A program made the position numbers and the translations under genes. From Beta vulgaris subsp. vulgaris (taxonomy: Eukaryota; Streptophyta; Magnoliopsida; Caryophyllales; Amaranthaceae): DNA of 64,000 nt. Where the stretch lies: the NCBI RefSeq assembly GCF_026745355.1, contig NC_079207.1:34102844-34166843 (forward strand), given 5' to 3'. The number at the start of each line of letters is the position of its first letter. The first letter of the stretch is position 1. Positions 57,657 to 64,000 of the stretch are shown in pieces. A model generated the notes under the pieces. That model had not been told where the DNA came from, ran no database searches, and saw only the letters and a program-made list of their open reading frames with translations.

Positions 57657-58166
57657 TTATTCTTCATACTCGGACGAATCTTTTTCCTCATCCTCGTTTT
57701 TGTTTTCACCCTGGCTTTTGATGGGTGGTGCAGGGCTTCTTTCTATTTCTTCATTGTCACTGTAGTCAGATTCATCATCATCGAAGGTTGCGTAGTCATT
57801 AAGCCACTTGGCTCTAGCATCAAGCATTCTTTTCTCCAGGTAGCTCAATGTGAGATACCACTTTCCTTTCCATGTGTATCGTTCGTAGTTTGGCCTTCCA
57901 TTCTTCAGAATATCAGAGTATTCGTTCTTGAGTCCGGCATAATAAGGGCCATCGTTGGGGAGAGTGTGAATTAAAACATCGGCATGTTTTGGTGTCGTGA
58001 GGAAATCTGAATTCTCGTGACCTTCATTGAGGTGGTAACACTTCATGGTTAAACGTAACCGGTACATATAAGCTGAAATGGACTCTCCTACCCTCATTCT
58101 TAGAAGGTAAGGTCCTTGATGAGGGGTTCTGGTTCGTTTCCTGGCGGTCAAACGTGTCCTGGCCAT
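57657..58166 (-). CDS. gypsy-2 leader ORF of unknown function, upstream of gag
   Basis: An intact 169-residue frame lies between the PBS and gag, about 230 bases after the PBS. The N-terminus is basic (MARTRLTARKRTRT). The middle (RVGESISAYMYRLRLTMKCY, ADVLIHTLPNDGPYY, ILKNGRPNYERYTW) resembles the capsid-like helical part of copia-type gag, with a YxxxLR-like helix and a LP turn. The C-terminal third is strongly acidic (DYATFDDDESDYSDNEE). It has no stop, although the adjacent gag is full of them. Chromoviruses normally have no ORF here. It may be an accessory gag-like protein or a captured sequence; function unknown. Confidence 0.6.
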   Translation of the reverse strand: MARTRLTARKRTRTPHQGPYLLRMRVGESISAYMYRLRLTMKCYHLNEGHENSDFLTTPKHADVLIHTLPNDGPYYAGLKNEYSDILKNGRPNYERYTWKGKWYLTLSYLEKRMLDARAKWLNDYATFDDDESDYSDNEEIERSPAPPIKSQGENKNEDEEKDSSEYEE

Positions 58167-58399
58167 CTAATAAAATATAAACAATTAATAAGTACCTTTA
58201 ACGAGTACTTTCGTACATGCACACATAACCCATTCGTACCCATACTAAACCCTTAAATCAAGTTTTAATCCTAATTCATTTCTCCTAAATATTTTATTAT
58301 CTTGATTTCTTAATCAAATTTTAATTTTAAACCTATTTGATTCATTTTCCTTAATCTCTATATTAACAATTTTAATCTTTCCCTAGTTAATCTAACTCC

Positions 58400-58411
58400 G
58401 CTCTGATACTA
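58400..58411 (-). other. gypsy-2 primer binding site
   Basis: The minus strand reads TAGTATCAGAGC a few bases after the LTR, one base different from the initiator tRNA-Met complement TGGTATCAGAGC. The change (G to A) is probably decay. Confidence 0.7.
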
Positions 58412-58415
58412 TTTA

Positions 58416-61309
58416 TGTAACACCCTCGCCGACCCGAACCCTTCCTTATTCGATAAAACTCGGGTTTGAGGGAGAAAATAAATCCACGAGGGTTCGACTC
58501 GACGGGTGGTGCTACCGCCGCAATTATCTCCTCGGAAATAAATGCAAGGCTAAGTTACATCACATCAACTCAAATTCATTAGTCATTACAACTAAGTAAA
58601 TTGTACATTAAACATTACTAATTAATTAAGTGTTTCAGAGTTCCAGCGGAAGCTAATCATATGCTAAGTGGATGACAAGTCTAAGTGATCTCCCTTTTGT
58701 TCCCCCGATGGATCACCCACTTGCACAAATACATTGAAAAGAGACGAGAGACAAACTCCCAAAAACCAAAAAAACTGAGTAATTCCAACTCCATCCCGTA
58801 AATTACTTATGTTGAAAATACTTTGTAAAATAGTAGATTTAATAGTTTTGGAAGTCATAGCACATATACACATATGCATACACTGAATAATCATATCATT
58901 AATTCAATTCAAGAGAACGCCAGTAAGCCGGGGTCAATCCCCTGTAACCACATACTTCAACATAGTAGGCCGGGGAAACCCCCTGTACCACCTACTTGTA
59001 GGCCGGGGAGACCCCCTGTAACCACCTACGAGAAATCATAATGGCCATAATAACAGAGTCCCTAGTGTGCACACCCCTTTTGACTTGGATCACAACAAGA
59101 TAGAAGAAAGACAGTAACAAAATAATCAGCACAGTAACCAGAAGACCTGTAGGGGCCACTGAACCACTCATGCATACAGAGCAACCTGTTCATCATTTCC
59201 CTCCGATATTTCACTTTACGTGATTTACATCTTTTAATTAAGTCATCACATAGATCACATATACATTTACGTTATCTTGTTCAATTTAGCGTGAACATAT
59301 CATAATCCATTCATAGGGATTTCAATAACTCATTTCATAAACACAACCGTCACTTGATTTCATTTATCGCTTCTGATTCATAATCATTTCATTATCACAA
59401 GTTCTTATTTTCATAAATTCCCATAATAATAATAATAACAATAATAATCGTAATAATAAGAATAACGATAGTAATAGTAATAACGATGATAATAAGAATA
59501 ATAGTAATAGTAATAACGATGATAATAACAATAATAGTAATAGTAATAATAATAATCATCATAGTAATTTAGTAAGAACAATCATATCGTTATTAATTGA
59601 CATTAGTTGTTTTTAATAACGTTATAGGAAACCTCTTTGTCATATCGTACATTTTCCATAGTCATGATTCATAATCGTAATCCATTATCGTTGTTCATTT
59701 TGTCATTCGTATTCATAGTCCACCTTAAGTTGAGAACTCATAATTATAGTCCATACTTATAAATTTTATAAACACATAATAATCACGTAATCATTTGTTT
59801 TACACTAGCGGGATCTATGTTTAGATGGACATCGGAGATTACCTCGTGACGCGTGCCCAAAGCTAAGTTCACAAATGTATTAGCGCTCTTGATTGTCCTT
59901 GTCTACGAAATCGGAGTCTACAATAAATATTAACGAGATCTAAGTTAGTTCCTAAATAACCCCTTTTTATAAAATAACAATTTAAATAATTAAAATAACT
60001 TTAGAGAAATTCTTAATGAACTTAAGAGAGTTTATAAATCAAAGTTTATGGTTTTCATACTATATGTGAAATCATTTTAAATATTTACAAAATTACTTCA
60101 ACTTGATTTTTATTAACTTAAACAATTATTTTAAACATAGAAAACTAACTTTGTGTTACTCGTTAATTTATTTTAGAAAAATTAGAAAGCTCTTATCAAG
60201 TTATAAAGGATTTAAGTCAATCTAAATATACTAACTTAATTAAGTAAGCTACTTTAGGAAGGTTATGGTTTTTTTTCTTAAAAAAATAAACTAATAAAAA
60301 CTAAATAAAAGGAAAGGGCGACTTTACTGATTCAATGAAATAGTTTCATTAACCAAAAGAAAAAAAAAGGAACGAAGGAGGGAGAAACAGGGGAGGGCGA
60401 CATACGAGGCACGAAGAGGAGTTTTGTGGGTGCTGCTGGCTTTGGCCGGCGATTTCCGGTGGTTTTGGGCGAAGTCTGGTGACGGGAGATTGGTAGTCGA
60501 GCAGGTAAGGCGAATTTCAGGTGGGTGGCTGGGCGGGGTCGCGACGCAAAGTCGCGAGGGTGAAGGGCTGTGAACGGGGTTTTGGGCTGCCGGTTCGTGA
60601 TGGTGGTGAAATGGTGGTGGTGGTTCGAAGGTGGAGGAGGTTGGTTTTTGGATTGGAATTTTTATTTCTATTTTAAAAACAGAATTTCAGAAATTAAAGA
60701 GGGAGAGAGATGAATTGAAGCAAACCTTTTTTTTCTGAGATTGTTTGCGATTTTAGTGAGTGGAGTTCAGTATTTATAGTGAAGGTTGGACAGAAAATTG
60801 GAGCTTAGTTAAGGCCATTAATGGTATGAGAGGGCTATGGAGTCTAGCCTTTGAAAATTTACCCCTAAATCTGATATTGTGGTTGGGAAAATTGAATTTC
60901 TACTGACAAAAGTTGAAAATTGATGACCCATTTAACTCATTTAGTGCTGAATCAGAAGAAGATGAATGAGGGAGGAAGGTGTTGAAAACTGTTTTCACTT
61001 TTTCTTTTTTGTTTTTAGTTTTCCTTTTCTTTTGGGCTTAAAAAAAGTATATGGATGGACAACTTGACCACAGATACTCACCACCAAAGTAAAGAGTTTA
61101 ATTAATTTAGAAATGATGAAATAAATAATAAAATAAGTAAAGGATTTAATTGAAACTTGTTAAAATAAATCAAAACTAGATGAAATCATTATTTTAATAA
61201 ACATAGTTAACAAATTAAATCTCATTATCGTAAAATTATTTTAGGTGGAAATAATGTTAAATCTTAATAAATCATAATAAAATAACCTTTGAAAATTCGG
61301 GGTATTACA
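58416..61309 (-). repeat. 5' LTR of gypsy-2
   Basis: 2894 bp, TG...CA on both strands, colinear with the left LTR except for the MITE there and a stretch near 59995-60130 that is shorter in the left copy. The TATA box is at about 60772-60779 on the minus strand. It ends ggggtattaca next to gtact. Confidence 0.92.
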
Positions 61310-62078
61310 GTACTGGAGGAAAATTTGTGAAGTAAAAAGAAAGGTTGAAGTTGGTTTTTACAGAACAACAGCTGGCAAACAAGCAGCAATTCTCAATTCA
61401 GGAGTGTTACAGGAAGTTAATTGGTGAAAATGAGAAGGTGAACTGGAGGAATTCAGTCTAGAATAGATTAATTATGCCCAAACATAGGTTTATATGCTGG
61501 ATTGTTATGAAGGAAAGTCTTAATATAGCTATGAGATTGAGAAAGATGGGTATCACAGAGGATCCAATGTGCAGATTGTGTGGTATGATGGAAGAAACTC
61601 ATCACATCTACTCTTTAGCTGCCAGTTCAGTTTAGCTATAAGTTAGTTAGTATCAGCTTGGTTGCAGTTTGATATGTTTGGGGAGAGTATTGAAAGTAGT
61701 ATCAGGAACATCTTCAATAGTAGGAGCTCCAGATTCCAGAAGCAGGTTATGTTAGCTGTGTTGGGTGCCACAATATATATCATTTGGCTGGCCATAAATG
61801 ATGCAGTGTGGAATTACAAGGTTGATAGAATTGTTAGCCATGTTAATAGAATCTAGAGAATTTGTATAGATAGAATATATAGTGTGATCCCTCACAAAGT
61901 TACAAATAGAGATAGATGTTGGTTGAGAGAAAGGGCAAATACTATGTTATTTTGTAATTAGTTGCTGTCAAGCCTTGGTTGAGAGGGTCCAACCTAGTTG
62001 CTTTGTCTCTTCCAAGGTTTGAGGTTGGTTGTAAGTTGTTTTGTGAGCAATATACCTTACTTAATTAGCCAAAAAAAA
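61310..62078 (+). pseudogene. LINE-2 ORF2 C-terminus, 3' UTR and A tail
   Basis: After gtact the frame resumes with WRKICEVKRKVE and GFYRTTAGKQA, then the Cys-containing CRLCGMMEETHH zinc-like part of the zf-RVT region (about 61570-61605). An open stretch at 61662-61856 (LAVLGATIYIIWLAINDAVW) follows. The 3' UTR runs to an A10 tract at 62071. Several stops. Confidence 0.8.
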
Positions 62079-62112
62079 AATTACACAATTACACAAAAAG
62101 AAGAATAATATA

Positions 62113-62369
62113 CTACCTCTGTTTTTATTTAGTTGCAACGTTTTGACTTTCACGCTTGCCAATGTACAATTTCAAATCGTTTTATCTCTAATTGTATGTA
62201 AGTAAAAATTATAAAAATTTGATATTATGAAAGCTTACATCGAAACGAATCAAACCAGACCCCACATGACTATATTTTGCTTAACATATAAATCAATAAA
62301 TGTGGTCAAATAAGAGAACATAAATAGTGCAATTTGTCAAACGTTGCAACTAAAAGAGAACGGAGGTAG
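62113..62369. mobile_element. Tc1/mariner (Stowaway-type) MITE
   Basis: The ends are CTACCTCTGTTTTTATTTAGTTGC and the complement of CTACCTCCGTTCTCTTTTAG, with the inner GCAACGTTTTGAC/GTCAAACGTTGC also inverted. TA lies on each side (62111-62112 and 62370-62371). Length 257 bp, no coding content. Confidence 0.85.
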
Positions 62370-62377
62370 TATATAGA

Positions 62378-63525
62378 AAATTACAAACCTAAAAATTGAG
62401 ACTATAGAAATTTAAGAAGTAAAAACGACAATAATGAGAATTTATATATAAAAACGAAACGAAACGAAAATTAGATCTAAAAACTAATTATACGAAAATT
62501 GCAATATACGAAACGAAACAAAAATTATACGAAAAAACTAATTATCCAGTCAGTAAGTATACGAAAATTGCAATATATACGAAAAAAAACGATAATTAGA
62601 AAATGAAGGAACTAAAAAGCACTACCCAGATAAAACGAAAATTAAGAGTTCGAACAAAAAAACCAAATGAAATTGGAATCCAAAAAAAACAAAACGAAAA
62701 TGGAAGCCCAAAAAATATGAAATAAAAACCTAAACCCAAAACCAGATATAAAAACAAAATTCCAAAATAAACGAAAAAAATACCTAAAACCAGATCCAAA
62801 AACTAAATCCCATAAAATCTCAAACGAACCAATTTCTTGTGTACATATCTTCCATTTTTCATTGTTCGTTTCGCCCTTCATTTTGTTCTTCATTTTCGAT
62901 CTTTAATTTTCGATCCTCATTTTGTTCTACTTTTTCGATCTTCTTTTTCGCTCGATGAGAGAGAGAGGTGAGTGAGAATTTTGGCTTGAGGAGTAGAGAG
63001 GAGGGAGTTAGGGTTTGAGGAGAGTGGTTAGGACGAAGAGAGGAGAGAGGAGAGAGGAAAGAGAATGGGGGGCTGCGTGTGAGGGAGGAGTAGAGAGAAG
63101 GGAGTTAGGGTTTGAGGAGAGTGACTGGGACAAAAAGAGGAGAGAGGGAAGAGAATGGGGATCGTGTGTGAGGGAGGAGTAGAGAGGAGAGAGTTAGGGT
63201 TAGAAGGCTTAGAAATGAGGTGGGTTAAGGATTAGGTTTAAGTGAATATGGGATTTGGGTTGTTTCTATTTCATGGGTTGTTTCATGGACCGCGCATATT
63301 TAAGTGAATATGGTATTAGGGCCGTGCAATTTTCGGGATGCGGTCCAACGAAGCGCATCAGATTTTTAAAAACCGCAGCGGTTTTTTATTCTGATGCGGT
63401 TTTTTGAGGACCGCATCAGATTTTTTGGTCAAATTTCCCTCCCATTTTTTTGGTTGCGTTTTGGATAAGTTTTTACAAAAACTGCATCTGTTACTAAGTG
63501 ACATATAAGGTTTTTTCCACTAGTA
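62378..63525. mobile_element. right part of CACTA-2
   Basis: An A-rich part with many acgaaa words (62400-62820) is followed by a 5'-leader-like block (62870-63230) and a subterminal zone with GATGCGGTTTTTT, GGACCGCATCAG and CGCATCAGATTTTT motifs in both orientations (63320-63490). The end is GGTTTTTTCCACTAGTA (63509-63525), the complement of a CACTAGTGGAAAAAACC-type terminus with the outermost base changed. Confidence 0.65.
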
Positions 63526-63559
63526 TATGTATTTATGTAATAATTTAAGATTCCCTAAA

Positions 63560-63836
63560 AAAATGTATTCATAGTTTATTTATAGTGGTACTTTAGTTAT
63601 GATTTTAATTCAAACTTATTGATCATTAACTATTTAAAACTTATTGAAACTTATTGGACCTTATTCGACTTGATTGGACCTGATTATAACTTATTGCACT
63701 TGATTGGACCGAATTATAACTTATTGCACCTGATTGGAACTTATTGCACCTGATTGGAACTTATTGTTCTATTTGGACTTGATTGAAACTTGTCTGAACT
63801 GAACTGATTGGATCTGAAACTTAATTTATTAAGTTG
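63560..63836. repeat. second TGAAC-family (Harbinger-like) relic
   Basis: Tandem phrases of about 20-25 bp (cttattgcacctgattggaa) lead to ctgaactgaactgattgg and a terminal aagttgaaaagaagacaccct, which matches aagttggggagaagaggccc, the right end of the element at 40877-42734. The left end is not visible, so the copy is truncated. Confidence 0.55.
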
Positions 63837-63915
63837 AAAAGAAGACACCCTAGGAGGTTAAAAACCTTTATCATTAAGTCAAGTAACATTGGAAATTAAA
63901 TATTGGAGACTTGTA

Positions 63916-64000
63916 CTCCCTCCGTCCCAATTTATTTGCTATATTTTGCTATTTAGATGTGTCTCAATTTATTTGCTACATTTGCAAATATTTCCATATA
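63916..64000. mobile_element. Stowaway-type MITE, start only
   Basis: CTCCCTCCGTCCCAATTTAT follows TA at 63914-63915, the classic Stowaway terminus. The phrase caatttatttgctayattt occurs twice. The element runs off the right edge. Confidence 0.75.

Larger units (their letters stand above)
49453..61309 (-). mobile_element. Ty3/gypsy chromovirus gypsy-2, complete with both LTRs
   Basis: The element is 11857 bp, flanked by the perfect duplication gtact (49448-49452 and 61310-61314). On the minus strand the order is 5' LTR (61309-58416), PBS, a leader ORF, gag, protease, RT, RNase H, integrase with C-terminal chromodomain, PPT, 3' LTR. The chromodomain and long LTRs place it with Tekay/Del-type chromoviruses. 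It sits inside LINE-2 ORF2, which reads on without loss once the insert and one gtact are removed. Confidence 0.95.
45480..62078 (+). mobile_element. LINE-2 (L1-type), split by gypsy-2
   Basis: ORF1 is at 45520-46753, and ORF2 at about 46750-49452 and 61310-61859. The 3' UTR ends in an A tail at 62071-62078. The flanks share aattacaca (45461-45469 and 62079-62087), with a looser match beyond. The element is related to LINE-1 but not a close copy. Stops are scattered through both ORFs. Confidence 0.85.

Noticed and set aside
49750..58894. Similar minus-strand frames at 49750-49932 and 58664-58894
   Set aside because: These are the same LTR sequence in both LTRs, open by chance, with no start context or recognisable motif.
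62596..62893. Minus-strand frames resembling membrane proteins
   Set aside because: They are T-rich readings of the acgaaa/aaaccca low-complexity part of CACTA-2. Two frames overlap with equal quality, a sign of composition only.

Overview
The window is intergenic plant DNA made almost entirely of nested transposable elements. I find no host gene, tRNA, rRNA or CRISPR array. Ty3/gypsy, Ty1/copia, L1-type LINEs and CACTA, hAT, MULE, Harbinger-like and Stowaway-type elements occur together, with TATA boxes, GT-AG introns, CCGG-rich and CT-rich leaders and many CAG/CGA nonsense changes. That points to a large methylated angiosperm genome, most likely a eudicot. The species cannot be fixed from this sequence.

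Left block (1-9442): a minus-strand Ty3/gypsy element of the Tat type with two RNase H domains. Its gag, protease, RT, RNase H and integrase read leftward and are broken by frameshifts and stops. Its 5' LTR is 9021-9442; the 3' LTR lies beyond the left edge. On the opposite strand, in the element's 3' region, are two coiled-coil antisense genes (1-663 and 1113-2243). The second has its own TATA box and a clean intron. A 59-60 bp minisatellite (2520-3165) separates them from pol.

Central nest (9443-43400), from oldest to youngest: (1) a plus-strand chromovirus, 'copy A', whose integrase remnant lies at 11067-11090 and 39085-39660 and is followed by a PPT and 3' LTR; (2) an LTR ending at 11066, inserted in that integrase, and LINE-1 (minus strand, about 11091-39084), also inserted in it; (3) LTR 'B' (14450-18093 plus 37103-37355) inside the LINE-1 endonuclease; (4) a CACTA element (14666-16247) and copia-1 (18094-37097) inside LTR B; (5) a hAT element (20257-21238) and copia-2 (minus strand, 22443-30798) inside copia-1. 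The 3' LTR of copy A also carries a Harbinger-like element (40877-42734) that holds a MULE (41184-42011).

Right nest (about 45050-63525): what looks like a second CACTA element with GATGCGG-type subterminal repeats holds LINE-2 (plus strand, 45480-62078). LINE-2 is split by a complete 11.9 kb chromovirus, gypsy-2 (minus strand, 49453-61309). The left LTR of gypsy-2 carries a 383 bp MULE MITE that its right LTR lacks. Stowaway-type MITEs and a TGAAC-family relic fill the right edge.

No element is fully coding-competent. The least damaged reading frames are the spliced antisense gene, the gypsy-2 leader ORF (57657-58166), the gypsy-2 integrase and the copia-2 integrase/RT frame. Target-site duplications verified by reading: atggggag (hAT), atcta (copia-1), gtact (gypsy-2), tattttata and attaatttt (the two MULEs), gtg (CACTA-1), tta (Harbinger-like), gttcctcaaatat (LINE-1) and aattacaca (LINE-2).
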